A stretch of 64,000 nucleotides of DNA. It comes from Heyndrickxia acidicola. Its GTDB lineage: Bacteria > Bacillota > Bacilli > Bacillales > Bacillaceae_C. The stretch covers positions 1,500,847 through 1,564,846 of the forward strand of contig NZ_KV440953.1 of NCBI RefSeq assembly GCF_001636425.1, written 5' to 3'. This document shows, piece by piece, positions 54,708 through 63,548 of this stretch. Made by a program: the position numbers and the translations under genes. The notes below the pieces were generated by a model. It saw only the letters and a list, made by a program, of their open reading frames with translations. It had not been told where the DNA came from and did no database searches. Each line of letters opens with the position of its first letter. Position 1 is the stretch's first letter.

Positions 54708-55655
54708 TCATTCTATCTTTTTTCTGTTTAACTGCTTTAATATCCAGGTTAAAATCGACTGATACACCTCTTCTTTATTTGTTTCATTCAGCATTTCATG
54801 CCTGCCTTCGGGGAAAAAGGTGTATTCTATATTTTTCACTCCATTGTTTTGAAATTGCTTAATTACTTTTAATACTCCTTTTGTTTTTCCTCCTACTGGG
54901 TCATTACTGCCGCTCAGAAAATAAAATGGCAAATCTTTAGGGATATTTCTTATGTACTCCTCCTTATGAATAGCTTCCAGCCCGGATAATAAGTCGTAAA
55001 AAAATCCTGAGGTGCATATTTGTCCGCAATAAAGGTCGTTAATATATTTTTCCACCTCGGATTGGTCCCTAGACAGCCAGTCATATTTCGTTTTCACCTG
55101 ATGAATTCCTTTATTATAGCTGCCAAATACCAGTTTATCTAAAAAGGGACTAGAAGCTTTTGGACCCTTCCTTTTCATTTCCATTAAAGCAATCAGCTTG
55201 CCAAGCCTCCCAGCCATGCCGGGATTGCCTCCTGTACCCGATAATATGACTCCAAACATCTCTTGTCCGTATTTTTGGACATAACTTCTTGCGAGAAATG
55301 AGCCCATACTATGACCAAACAAAAAGATTGGAATATTCGGAAATTCACACTTAATATACTCTGTTATTTCTTTTAAATCCAGCACAGCGCGTTCAAAGCC
55401 TTCGTTATCTGCAAAATGTCCAAACACCCCTGCTTTTTCACCTGTTTTTCCATGTCCTCGGTGGTCATTGCCGTAAACAATTAGACCTTTGCTTGTCAGG
55501 TATTCTGCAACCCCCCCATATCTTTCAATATGCTCAGCCATCCCATGCGATACCTGTATTATCGCTCTAGGTGTTTCTTCTTCTTTATACATCCACTTTT
55601 TCACATAAACATCATAATTATCACTCATCTTAAGCCAGAATGTAGAAGATCTCAT
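54708..55655 (-). CDS. Alpha/beta hydrolase, lysophospholipase/monoacylglycerol lipase type
   Basis: A 315-residue cytoplasmic hydrolase. Features: IIQVSHGMAEHIERY (oxyanion region), YGNDHRGHGKT, nucleophile elbow FGHSMGSFLARSY (Ser near residue 115), then Asp in LSGSNDPVGG and His in PEGRHEMLNE. It cleaves monoacylglycerols or lysophospholipids. SD AGAGAGGGGG. It is monocistronic. The lid region matches the lysophospholipase (PldB/YtpA) group. Confidence 0.9.
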   Translation of the reverse strand: MRSSTFWLKMSDNYDVYVKKWMYKEEETPRAIIQVSHGMAEHIERYGGVAEYLTSKGLIVYGNDHRGHGKTGEKAGVFGHFADNEGFERAVLDLKEITEYIKCEFPNIPIFLFGHSMGSFLARSYVQKYGQEMFGVILSGTGGNPGMAGRLGKLIALMEMKRKGPKASSPFLDKLVFGSYNKGIHQVKTKYDWLSRDQSEVEKYINDLYCGQICTSGFFYDLLSGLEAIHKEEYIRNIPKDLPFYFLSGSNDPVGGKTKGVLKVIKQFQNNGVKNIEYTFFPEGRHEMLNETNKEEVYQSILTWILKQLNRKKIE

Positions 55656-55860
55656 TTTAGACCCCCTCTCTTTCTTTTTATATCTATTTTATCATGGGCC
55701 GTTTATAAATATATTCACTTCTAGTGAAATGCCAAAAAATTTGATTATCTTCCTTCAAAAGTCTCTGCTATGCTTCTATAATGAAATCTAATTTCTTGTT
55801 TTGAAAAGTCATCCAATCAAAAATTATCCAACCTGCAATCTAAAAAAAGGGGGCCGAATT

Positions 55861-56424
55861 TTGAAAACAAATCCATTAATCTCTTTTTCTTTCATCCTTC
55901 TTATCCTGATAATCGGGGGATGTTCAATTGTATTCAAGAACCATTCCTCAACCAAATTATCTCCAGATAAGAGTAAAATTACGGAAGGATATGTAAAACG
56001 AGTGATTGACGGTGACACCATTCTCGTAGCTTTTAAAAATAATAGGGAAGAAAGAGTACGAATGATCCTCATTGATACACCTGAAACAAAACATCCACAT
56101 TTAGGCGTGGAACCATTTGGTCCTGAAGCTTCAAAGTATACAAAAGAGAAGCTTTATGGGAAAGAGGTACAGCTTGAAACGGACGTTCAGCAAAGGGATA
56201 AATATGGGCGTCTTCTTGCTTATATATGGGTAAATGGAGAATTGTATAATGAAGAGTTAATCAATAATGGCCTTGCTAGGGTTGCTGTGTTTCCGCCAAA
56301 TACGAAATATGTCAGGATATTTCGCAGCCTTCAAGCTATTGCTCGTAAAAAGAAAATTGGGATATGGAGTATCAAAGACTACGTTAATGACAGAGGGTAC
56401 AATACAGACATTTCTTTTAAATAG
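55861..56424 (+). CDS. Lipoprotein thermonuclease (SNase family)
   Basis: Ca-dependent secreted nuclease anchored as lipoprotein. The N terminus (MKTNPLISFSFILLILIIGGC) has the lipobox IIGGC. The SNase domain shows VIDGDTILV, RMILIDTPETKHP (first Arg), VEPFGPEAS (catalytic Glu) and DKYGRLLAYIW (second Arg). The start is TTG at 55861 (SD AAGGGGG); 187 residues. It degrades DNA or RNA outside the cell, for nutrition or competence. No neighbour is clearly linked. Confidence 0.93.
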   Translation: MKTNPLISFSFILLILIIGGCSIVFKNHSSTKLSPDKSKITEGYVKRVIDGDTILVAFKNNREERVRMILIDTPETKHPHLGVEPFGPEASKYTKEKLYGKEVQLETDVQQRDKYGRLLAYIWVNGELYNEELINNGLARVAVFPPNTKYVRIFRSLQAIARKKKIGIWSIKDYVNDRGYNTDISFK

Positions 56425-56635
56425 CCCTTTTTTGAAAACATGTATCTATTTGTATTAAAAAAATGGTTTAGACACTTGGCGGCAATGCAAGCTTTATATA
56501 GTGTGCGTAAAGATTGCCTGATAGCTGACTAAACAAAGAATTGCCCATAATACGTTAACCAGCAACTTATGCAAAAACACCCTTTACTTTAATAAAGCAC
56601 AACCAGCCGCCTTTAATTTTCCATTTATTTAAGCA

Positions 56636-56842
56636 TCATTTTCGAACAGGGAAGATTGCAAAGACGTTTTCTATCTTAAAGAGACGCCTGCTCTTTTTGA
56701 CATAGCAAAAAGCTTGCAAATAACTCCCTTTTACAGACAATATTTTTATCCTGCGTTTAGACCAGCTCCCTTTATCTGACCGATAAATGATTTCGAATAT
56801 CCGTCCACGGCTGATGTCTTTCAATAAATTATACTTATTCAT
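56636..56842 (-). CDS. Solo WYL-like domain protein, 68 residues
   Basis: A single small beta-rich WYL-like domain: GRIFEIIYRSDKGSWSKRRI then KGSYLQAFCYVKKSRRLFKI and ENVFAIFPV. It lacks the HTH of WYL regulators. Such solo proteins may bind a ligand or RNA; the role is unknown. SD AGGGAGAG. A LexA-box-like sequence lies 40 bp upstream (56883-56896), in front of a possible TATACT -10, so DNA damage control is possible. Confidence 0.75.
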   Translation of the reverse strand: MNKYNLLKDISRGRIFEIIYRSDKGSWSKRRIKILSVKGSYLQAFCYVKKSRRLFKIENVFAIFPVRK

Positions 56843-56882
56843 TCACACATCTCTCCCTGCTAATGTTCTTATCAAGTATAAA

Positions 56883-56896
56883 CAAACGTATGTTCG
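56883..56896. promoter_or_regulatory. Candidate SOS (LexA) box
   Basis: CAAACGTATGTTCG matches 12 of 14 positions of CGAACATATGTTCG. It stands between the solo WYL gene (minus) and a 28-codon ORF (plus). Confidence 0.6.
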
Positions 56897-56929
56897 TTTA
56901 TTCGTTGTATGCAAAGAGAGGGAATAAAG

Positions 56930-57016
56930 ATGCCTCCTCTTAAAATTAAACAGGAGGATAAATCCCAAAAAAAGATAAAAAGGGAGAATGTCTTTCTTCG
57001 TTTCATCATAAAGTAA
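56930..57016 (+). CDS. Possible small basic peptide, 28 codons
   Basis: ATG at 56930 with AGAGGG 7 nt upstream. The peptide (MPPLKIKQEDKSQKKIKREN...) is very basic. It starts 34 bp after the SOS-like box. There is no family match; it could be chance in this A-rich stretch. Confidence 0.25.
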   Translation: MPPLKIKQEDKSQKKIKRENVFLRFIIK

Positions 57017-57300
57017 AAGTACAAACTATTGCTGAGTATACTTGTTCAGGTTAGAAATAAAGATTTAGGACAGACTAGGGAATACTCATCCTTCGACTAC
57101 AGTTATACCTAAAAGCGGATGTTTTTTGGTCTGAATTATGCAGAACCTAATACCTATCTAATCACGTGTGGTTTCCCACAAATGCTATTTGGGTATATTT
57201 TACTAGTAGGTCTTTTTTCTCTTTCTGGTAAAATCCTTTTTTATCAATCTTATTTACTATATAATATGTAAAGACCATTTTATTATAAGGCGGTTTTAAC

Positions 57301-57498
57301 ATGATTCATGAAGAAGAGCATATTATTTTTATAATTGAACTCGGGCGCCTGATAGAGGACTACCACAATTGTAAAGACGAAAAAACAAAAGACATTATAT
57401 ACAAAGATATTATGCTTCTAAGCGATGTGATTAATCCTAAATATGATTATATAAGCGATAAAAACAAGTTCGATACATTCAAAATGCATCACGTATAA
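57301..57498 (+). CDS. Small hypothetical protein, 65 residues
   Basis: Acidic helical protein: MIHEEEHIIFIIELGRLIED, then DEKTKDIIYKDIMLLSDVIN. SD AAGGCGG. Not recognised; no membrane segment. The gene is monocistronic with no strong terminator. Confidence 0.6.
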   Translation: MIHEEEHIIFIIELGRLIEDYHNCKDEKTKDIIYKDIMLLSDVINPKYDYISDKNKFDTFKMHHV

Positions 57499-57638
57499 TT
57501 CCCCTTATGCTTCCGGTTTTTTTTGAGACCGGCCATTTCTTTCCCCACTCATATCATACATATTTTATATTAAGATGGACAAATTATAAGTGGCGTACCT
57601 ATATACGCTAAGAAGGCTATGTTCAGGGAGGAATTCAT

Positions 57639-57812
57639 TTGAATATACGTGAAGGTTTGATTCCGACTGCACTGGGAACAGCTGTTACCGCTACTGGATA
57701 TGCATTAAAGCAAAAACGAGGTTTTAACAAAACCCTTTCCAACACGGTTGTCGGCTTTGGACTTGCCCACATTGTATTAGGTGTGATTGACCTTGTTGAA
57801 CATCGCCATTAA
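57639..57812 (+). CDS. Conserved small membrane protein, 57 residues
   Basis: TTG start with SD AGGGAGG. The sequence (M)NIREGLIPTALGTAVTATGY, a KQKRGFN turn, and then NTVVGFGLAHIVLGVIDLVEH form two short hydrophobic helices with a basic loop. I believe similar proteins occur in other Bacillaceae, but no function is known. A hairpin follows 6 bp after the stop. Confidence 0.65.
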   Translation: MNIREGLIPTALGTAVTATGYALKQKRGFNKTLSNTVVGFGLAHIVLGVIDLVEHRH

Positions 57813-57817
57813 AGATT

Positions 57818-57851
57818 GTCAGGTGAGCACCAATCAGGTGCTCACCTGACT
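57818..57851. terminator. Hairpin between converging small genes
   Basis: GTCAGGTGAGCACC AATCA GGTGCTCACCTGAC, 14-bp perfect stem. There is no T-run, so termination efficiency is doubtful. Confidence 0.6.
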
Positions 57852-57854
57852 GTA

Positions 57855-58016
57855 CTAATTGCTGGCATCCTTTAGCAGAATATAATGACTCTCAAGCGTT
57901 GCCTCTGATACCGATCTTCCGGTACCTAAATAAATCTGGTTATGCTGTATAGCTGTTACCATGGCTAGAGCTTCTGAATCTCTTCGTTTGTAGATTTGTC
58001 CAATTTTCACTTCCAC
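57855..58016 (-). CDS. Small hypothetical protein, 53 residues
   Basis: GTG start at 58016 with SD AAAGGAGT 6-7 nt upstream. The peptide begins MEVKIGQIYKRRDSEALAMV and has the look of a small beta barrel domain. Converges on the 57-residue membrane protein gene and shares a hairpin with it. Not recognised. Confidence 0.5.
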   Translation of the reverse strand: MEVKIGQIYKRRDSEALAMVTAIQHNQIYLGTGRSVSEATLESHYILLKDASN

Positions 58017-58417
58017 GGTGTTACTCCTTTACACTTTTTATTTTTATCTGTGCTTTATCCATTAGCTTACCCGAAACCAGCCTCTTTATCAGTATCCGAC
58101 CACCCTGCACACCTTGTATAACAAAAGGCTTTGTTAAATTTCTATGTTGATAACTTTTTTTTCAAGAAAATCTTTTAAAAAATAGGTTCTGTTATAGATC
58201 ATTATTGGTTTTTGCAACCTTTTTGATTGGAGCGGAAGGAAGGAGACTCCTGCTTAAAAAAGCGGGTTATGGAGACCTCTCAAGTACCCCCGGAAAATGA
58301 GAGCCTGCGCCCAAATCAACAGGTAATATTAAAAGAGCCTAAAAATAAAAAGTGCCGGCAATATCTCTCTAAAAAAGAGGATTATGCCAGCTTGATCCAA
58401 GCCCCTTAACCAAAGCA
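58017..58417. other. Intergenic region with a GC-rich repeat
   Basis: Contains the repeat at 58223-58320. A 60-codon frame (58227-58409) is only that repeat read through. Confidence 0.55.
58223..58320 (+). repeat. GC-rich TTGATTGGAGCGG...AAATCAAC repeat
   Basis: Starts TTGATTGGAGCGGAAGGAAG, keeps GGAGACTCCTGC and ends GCGCCCAAATCAAC. Plus orientation, moderately degraded. Confidence 0.65.
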
Positions 58418-59401
58418 TTATTGTTCTTTTGAAGGTTTATTTTCCATCCATTTAATTAGTCTCTTAATTATAAATGGAACTAAAACACCTATCATTGCTA
58501 CAGGTATTGCTTCCCATACTTCTAATGGCGGCGTTATAAGAATACCTGATGTATGTATCCAATATAGTCCGAAAAAATAAACCAAACTTCCAACAAGACC
58601 AGCCAGCCAATTCACTTTTCTAATAAGCAGATAAAAAAGAGGAATAAAGATAATCGTGACAGGGACATAGGACGTTGGATAGTCGATGAAAAAAAAGATC
58701 GTTTTAGCTGCAAAACGCAGGACGATGTACAAAGCAGCCGCTGCAAGCGGAATTAACCGGCTGCGGCAAATCAGGCTTACCAATAAAACGAACACAGACA
58801 CTACTAGCACCGAGTAATTGGGATAAATCCATTCCGGAATACCGCCAAATATCTGAGATTTCGGATTAGATATCAGCAATAAAATTTGCTCAGAAGCAAT
58901 GGATGCATGACGCATATATTGATCATACGAAATAGCTCCATTCTCCTGCTGCATATTCGGAAAAACAAGGTCTTCCAAAACAAACATAGCAAACCAGGTA
59001 TGATTTGATTTCCAGGAAGGAGCTGTGTCTTTTGTCCAAATAACATAGCCTCTCCAGGCACCAATAATCATGATCATCGTTCCGATATAGTAAATAAAAT
59101 GAGTAGGACTCCAAGTCGTTAAATCAATTCCAAAAGCAATATGATAACTGAAATCCAGTGGAATTCCTACTAAAAATAATGTATAGCCAACAGTCGTCAG
59201 GTTCCTTGAGAGCCTATCCATATAATGAGGACGCCTCCACTCTGTATAGAGGAGGATCAGACCGAGAGCAAATCCTGAGAAATTCACAATATGTGGAATA
59301 GAGTATTTCTCAAATAAATATTTAAAGTGATATGAGGCATCCCAGGCTGAACCCACGAATTTCAGGAAAAAAGCAAGGACCCATAATCGATAAAATGTCA
59401 T
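58418..59401 (-). CDS. Multi-pass membrane protein of unknown function, 327 residues
   Basis: About nine membrane helices. Histidines recur at membrane edges: SAWDASYHFKYLFEKYSIPH, FSYHIAFGID and WSPTHFIYYIGT, hinting at metal or heme binding, but this is inference. Start 59401 with SD AAAGGGGAG; the open frame extends to 59431. It lies about 30 bp after a second small membrane protein gene, and the two make an operon. I do not recognise the family. Confidence 0.75.
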   Translation of the reverse strand: MTFYRLWVLAFFLKFVGSAWDASYHFKYLFEKYSIPHIVNFSGFALGLILLYTEWRRPHYMDRLSRNLTTVGYTLFLVGIPLDFSYHIAFGIDLTTWSPTHFIYYIGTMIMIIGAWRGYVIWTKDTAPSWKSNHTWFAMFVLEDLVFPNMQQENGAISYDQYMRHASIASEQILLLISNPKSQIFGGIPEWIYPNYSVLVVSVFVLLVSLICRSRLIPLAAAALYIVLRFAAKTIFFFIDYPTSYVPVTIIFIPLFYLLIRKVNWLAGLVGSLVYFFGLYWIHTSGILITPPLEVWEAIPVAMIGVLVPFIIKRLIKWMENKPSKEQ

Positions 59402-59431
59402 TTTCTGCTCCCCTTTAGAAAGATACGCCAA

Positions 59432-59674
59432 TTACCCCAGCAAATCAAAAATACTTCCATAATACACTTCAAGAACGAAGTTAATAATGAGGATGATTCC
59501 AAAAATAATGCCGGGTAATTTAACATTTTGCTGGCGTAAAAGTTTATAAATGCACACAATGGCAGTTCCTACAAGAAGGATATTAAAAAACAATAGCCAC
59601 CAAATCAAATACGGACTCACTGACTTTGAAATGATTATTACATGCCCCAAGTACAATGGAAATGGAATAAACAT
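59432..59674 (-). CDS. Small membrane protein, 80 residues
   Basis: Two membrane helices (about 19-43 and 54-72) with the loop KLLRQQNVKLPG. It is the first gene of a two-gene unit with the 327-residue membrane protein. SD GAGGGAAG. Unknown function; it may be a subunit or partner of its neighbour. Confidence 0.65.
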   Translation of the reverse strand: MFIPFPLYLGHVIIISKSVSPYLIWWLLFFNILLVGTAIVCIYKLLRQQNVKLPGIIFGIILIINFVLEVYYGSIFDLLG

Positions 59675-60411
59675 AGCTTCCCTCCTTCAATGCTGTTAAA
59701 GGCAGTCAATCCCTTTTCAAAAATTGGATAAATATACATATAATATAGCATGCCTTATCTTATAAATGTGATAAAAAATGGCTCTGGAAAATTGATATGT
59801 TCAACACTATGTGTTTTTAGCTCATTTTTCCTTTCAGTTAAGCTGAAGAATATGTTCAACGGCAAGTTTCACAAGTATAAGGCAAAAAATAACTCTATTT
59901 TAAGTTTCATCCATATCTTTTACTATTATTCAAATTTATACATAATAACACAAGATGTAAACCATTTTTAAAATTGCTCTTAAATATAAAGTTCTTTTTA
60001 AGATAATAGTAATAATAAAATCCAGTTTAACAAGTCCTTATCCTGTATTTCGCCATACTGAACGTTGAATTTATGCCCTTAGAGCAGGAATAGCTATAGA
60101 AATGCCTCCATAGCTTCGTGTATTAAATTACCCAATAAGAAACTGGTTTTTGTCTTTAGTGATTTACTTTTCCCCAAAACAAGTCTATAATTTTTTAGTA
60201 TCGTTTCTATTAATCAAGCAGGCTCTTTTTGTAAACTTTGTTCCTATTAGACTCAAGAAATGATAAAAAGCAAGGTCCTGTAGCAAAACCTATGTATTGC
60301 TTACGAAAAAATGCCACGAAGACAGACAACATACAGAATGATCCTTTGTACGTAAGGAAACGATCTATGCGAAAACAGCCAATCAATTAATATCAGTGAG
60401 GTGTGGACTAT
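59675..60411. other. Intergenic region containing a MITE-like copy
   Basis: Between divergent units. The first 500 bp are AT-rich with no supported gene; the rest is the element at 60221-60380. Confidence 0.5.
60221..60380. mobile_element. MITE-like element, copy 9
   Basis: A 160-bp element from GGCTCTTTTTGTAAACTTTG to TATGCGAAAACAGCC. Flanks share AATCAA but are shifted by a base, so the target duplication is unclear. It ends 31 bp before the lipoprotein start and may contribute its promoter. Confidence 0.75.
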
Positions 60412-61227
60412 TTGAGGAGCATTATTGTTTTATGTATTTCTCTTTGTACCTTAGCATTAACCGCTTGTGGTGCTGCGAACATACCTACCTCATCTCTGCA
60501 AATGCAAATGAGCTCGATGAAGCCTGTTAGCGGTGATGATACCGAATCTACATGGAATGTTCCCAAAAACCCGCATGCCAATCAAAATGTAACTATTTCA
60601 ATTCAAATAGAGGATAAGCACGGGAAACTAATAAAAAAGTTTGATACTGTTAACACGAAGAAAATGCATTTAATTGTTGTTAACAAAGATCTCTCTTATT
60701 TCGCTCATATCCACCCTGTTTTACACAGCGATGGAACTTTTACCATTACTACTTCTTTTCCTGAGGGTGGAGATTACAAACTGATCGCTGAAATGACACC
60801 CTCAGGCTTTCCGGACTACAGCATTGAAAGCCACTGGATACATGTTCAGGGAAAGACGCCTAAGCAGCATCCTATAGCAGCGGATAACGTAACAAACAAA
60901 ACAATAAACGGGATAAAAGTTTCCATTTCCTTTGATCAAACAGTAAAAGCCAAAAAAAATGTCAATATGGTATTTACAATGCATGACGCCAATACGAACA
61001 AGCCCATTCATACTCTTAAGCCATACTTAGGAGCAATGGGGCATGCTACAGCCATTGACAAAGACAATAAGATTTTTCTTCACATTCATCCCTTATATGC
61101 AACAGGAAATGGCCCTGGAGTCACCTTTATGACATACTTTCCTCAAAAAGGAATATACAAAGTATGGGGACAGTTTAACGTAAATGGCAAGCTGGTGACT
61201 GCTCCGTTTATCGTAAAAGTTTTATAA
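60412..61227 (+). CDS. His/Met-rich secreted lipoprotein (YtkA-like)
   Basis: A 271-residue lipoprotein. Signal MRSIIVLCISLCTLALTACG with lipobox LTAC, then the Met-rich linker SLQMQMSSMKPVSG. Two similar domains follow, each with H-x-H-P: KKMHLIVVNKDLSYFAHIHP and AMGHATAIDKDNKIFLHIHP. Such motifs suit copper or other metal binding outside the membrane; this is inference. TTG start (60412) with SD GAGGTG is preferred to GTG at 60403. A strong terminator follows. Confidence 0.75.
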   Translation: MRSIIVLCISLCTLALTACGAANIPTSSLQMQMSSMKPVSGDDTESTWNVPKNPHANQNVTISIQIEDKHGKLIKKFDTVNTKKMHLIVVNKDLSYFAHIHPVLHSDGTFTITTSFPEGGDYKLIAEMTPSGFPDYSIESHWIHVQGKTPKQHPIAADNVTNKTINGIKVSISFDQTVKAKKNVNMVFTMHDANTNKPIHTLKPYLGAMGHATAIDKDNKIFLHIHPLYATGNGPGVTFMTYFPQKGIYKVWGQFNVNGKLVTAPFIVKVL

Positions 61228-61237
61228 ATTATCGTTT

Positions 61238-61298
61238 AAAAGAGGAACCGTCCCTATCAGTTATGCCATGATTAACTGCTAGAGACGGTTCCTCTTTT
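61238..61298 (+). terminator. Lipoprotein gene terminator
   Basis: AAAGAGGAACCGTC and GACGGTTCCTCTTT form a 14-bp stem around a long loop, with T-rich end. Confidence 0.88.
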
Positions 61299-61305
61299 AT
61301 TATTA

Positions 61306-61380
61306 GGCTTTTTTTAATATTGAACATAAATTTTCAATCATTTATTTATTTCAATTACCAACAAGTATACGAAAAGAGCC
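61306..61380. mobile_element. MITE-like element, copy 8 (internally deleted)
   Basis: Left end GGCTTTTTTTAATATTG and right end CAAGTATACGAAAAGAGCC are only 75 bp apart. Flanks TATTATTA and ATTATTTA are alike but too AT-rich to judge. Confidence 0.6.
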
Positions 61381-61447
61381 ATTATTTAATGGATTTAATC
61401 TTTAATAAAAACATATTTATAACACCTATATTCCATCTTTAAAGGGT

Positions 61448-62089
61448 TTAATCCATTAATCCTTTTTGAAATGCATAGCTGGTTAATTGAACACGATTTT
61501 CCAAATGAAGCTTACTTAAAATATTTTTCAGATGGCTTTTAACGGTATTTTCTGAGATAAATAGCGTTTTCGCGATTTCCCTGTTCAAAAGGCCTTTTGC
61601 TACAAGCTGAAGAACCTCCAGCTCCCTGCTGGATAATGGTATTTCCATTTCATCACCGGTTCGCACTTTTGAAAATTCACTAAGAATACGGAAGGCTATT
61701 TCCTTTGACATGGGCACTTCATCCAAAGCAAAAGCCCTTAGATAATCGTACCATTCCTCGGATTGAATATTTTTTAATAAGTAGCCCTGCGCTCCCTTTT
61801 TTAAAGCATCAAAGAGATCGGTAATATCATCGGAAACAGTAATCATGACAATTTTAACAAAAGGAAACTTTAATTTTATAATTTTTGTAGCTTCTAAACC
61901 ATTCATTTCTGGCATCTGAATATCCATTAAAATAATATCCGGCATTAATTCCTCTGTCAGCCTGATGGCGTCGTTTCCATTTCTTCCTTCCCCCACAATT
62001 TGAAAATCCTTGTACTCCTCTAAAATTTCCTTTATGCCTTCTCTAGCATGAGAATGGTCATCAATAATAAGTATACGAAAAGGCTGCAT
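61448..62089 (-). CDS. NarL/LuxR-type response regulator
   Basis: A 213-residue regulator. Receiver domain with acidic pair in ILIIDDHSHA, phospho-Asp in DIILMDIQMPEM (near residue 55), Lys in YLLKNIQ. The C-terminal LuxR HTH is LSSRELEVLQLVAKGLLNREIAKTLFISENTVKSHLKNI in outline. SD AAAGGAGTG overlaps the end of the kinase gene; the ATG is 5 nt after its stop, so translation is probably coupled. Confidence 0.93.
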   Translation of the reverse strand: MQPFRILIIDDHSHAREGIKEILEEYKDFQIVGEGRNGNDAIRLTEELMPDIILMDIQMPEMNGLEATKIIKLKFPFVKIVMITVSDDITDLFDALKKGAQGYLLKNIQSEEWYDYLRAFALDEVPMSKEIAFRILSEFSKVRTGDEMEIPLSSRELEVLQLVAKGLLNREIAKTLFISENTVKSHLKNILSKLHLENRVQLTSYAFQKGLMD

Positions 62090-62094
62090 TATAC

Positions 62095-62916
62095 TCACTC
62101 CTTTCTAATCTCCAAGACCGTTTTATTCTTTATACAGCGAATTGAAAAGATCCAATTCATTTCTCTCGCCCGATTTCTAATAATCTGGAGTCCAAAGCCT
62201 TTGCTTTTCTCGAGGTCCTCCTCTTTGAATCCTTTTCCTTTATCCATAATCAAACAAATCCAGCCACCTTCTGTTTCTTCTGAAAGGATTTGGATTTTAC
62301 TTGTTTTTGCATGTTTTATGACATTCATCACGGCTTCTTTTATACAGGCAAATAGCTCTATTTTTTCCTTTGCAGATAATATATCTTCCTGGATTCCCCA
62401 GCGAAAATCCACATCCATTTGATGATTATTCTCCAGCTCCATTAGAAATTGATGAATGGTATTGGTCCAGCTAAACGTTACTTCATTAGGAGAATGCTTT
62501 AGATTAGCAATGGATTGCCTAACATCTTCATGCACATGCTGCAGTGTCTGTTTCAAGTTTTGAAAATCGGTATATTCTTCAAGCTGGTGCTTTCTGCCAA
62601 ATTTGTTGACTTTTACGCCAAGTAAAAATAAGCTTTGTGCAATGCCATCATGCAATTCCCGAGCCAAGTTTTCTCTTTCCATTAAAGCTGCCTTTTTCAA
62701 TTTTTCAAGCTCTAACTCTTTTTGAATTTTCTCCAGCATTTTGAATAACCGCAGCAAAAAAATAATGGTTACTGCGAAAACAATCACCGGAGACAAAAAA
62801 TTCCCTACAATCATTGAGATATATGGAAGTAAAAAGACATGCCTTATGTATTCCCACAAACCAATCGTTACAGTAGGAAGGAAAAGTATAATCCACTTTA
62901 TATGCCGGTACTTCAA
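62095..62916 (-). CDS. NarL-type sensor histidine kinase
   Basis: A 273-residue kinase with two N-terminal membrane helices (about 6-24 and 33-56) and only a very short outer loop, so the signal may be intramembrane or cytoplasmic. HisKA_3: ENLARELHDGIAQSLFLLG with the phosphorylated His near residue 89. HATPase: N-box EAVMNVIKHAK, G1 MDKGKGF, G2 GFGLQIIRNRA. Start TTG with SD AGGGTGA. It pairs with the regulator directly downstream. It resembles the LiaS/YvfT group; the stimulus is unknown. Confidence 0.92.
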   Translation of the reverse strand: MKYRHIKWIILFLPTVTIGLWEYIRHVFLLPYISMIVGNFLSPVIVFAVTIIFLLRLFKMLEKIQKELELEKLKKAALMERENLARELHDGIAQSLFLLGVKVNKFGRKHQLEEYTDFQNLKQTLQHVHEDVRQSIANLKHSPNEVTFSWTNTIHQFLMELENNHQMDVDFRWGIQEDILSAKEKIELFACIKEAVMNVIKHAKTSKIQILSEETEGGWICLIMDKGKGFKEEDLEKSKGFGLQIIRNRAREMNWIFSIRCIKNKTVLEIRKE

Positions 62917-63245
62917 AATATCACCCTATTTTTCTATGAATATATTCTAGTTTATCATTTGTATAAATAGTATTTAAAGTTTTTCCATTAAAATCATCCT
63001 TTTGAGTCAGCAGATATGGGGAACGTAATAGAAAAGAAAATTGATTTAAATTCAATATGGAAAAGATGAGGAGAAATAGAGGTACAATAATTCAGATCGC
63101 CTTCACTTCCTGTTAAAGGAATAATAAAGGAGCTAGACATAGACTAGCTTGGTAATTGATTTAATAAAGAATTTTTATACTTTCCTATCATGCAAAAAAG
63201 GAGGCTAAAACAGCCTCACTATCTATACATATGGTCTTCTCGTCT
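62917..63245. other. Intergenic region, no gene seen
   Basis: AT-rich sequence upstream of the kinase gene. A GGCTAAAACAGCCTC hairpin near 63202-63216 may terminate the 100-residue gene. Confidence 0.45.
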
Positions 63246-63548
63246 TCATAAAGCCATAAAGTAAGTAATGGAAGCAATCAAGACAAAAAAGAAAGCAGCA
63301 TAGATGATTTGAATAAAGCTGATGGTGGATTTAGTGTAATTAGCGTTGCCTTCTCCCACCTTCTTACACTTCTCCCTTTTTTGTTGGTAATCAACTAATC
63401 CAAAAAACAATCGGCATACCCACTGGCTAATTTCTTCTGTTTTGAAAATGTAGCTAAGGAGGGGTTTCTTGCTTTTTCGCCTTGCCATCCTTGACATCTC
63501 TGCAGAATTATTAACCTCACCCTTTTTCAATGCATATGTATCTTCCAT
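63246..63548 (-). CDS. Hypothetical tail-anchored membrane protein, 100 residues
   Basis: A hydrophilic, basic N-terminal part (SRMARRKSKKPLLSYIFKTEE) is followed by one C-terminal membrane helix (STISFIQIIYAAFFFVLIASITYFMAL). SD AAGGGG. Not recognised. It is monocistronic. Confidence 0.6.
   Translation of the reverse strand: MEDTYALKKGEVNNSAEMSRMARRKSKKPLLSYIFKTEEISQWVCRLFFGLVDYQQKREKCKKVGEGNANYTKSTISFIQIIYAAFFFVLIASITYFMAL

Larger units (their letters stand above)
56843..57300. other. Intergenic region with an SOS-like box and a 28-codon ORF
   Basis: Besides the box at 56883-56896 and the ORF at 56930-57016, nothing definite is seen. Confidence 0.4.

Noticed and set aside
58227-58409. 60-codon open frame on the plus strand
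   Set aside because: It is the GC-rich dispersed repeat read through, without a ribosome binding site of its own.
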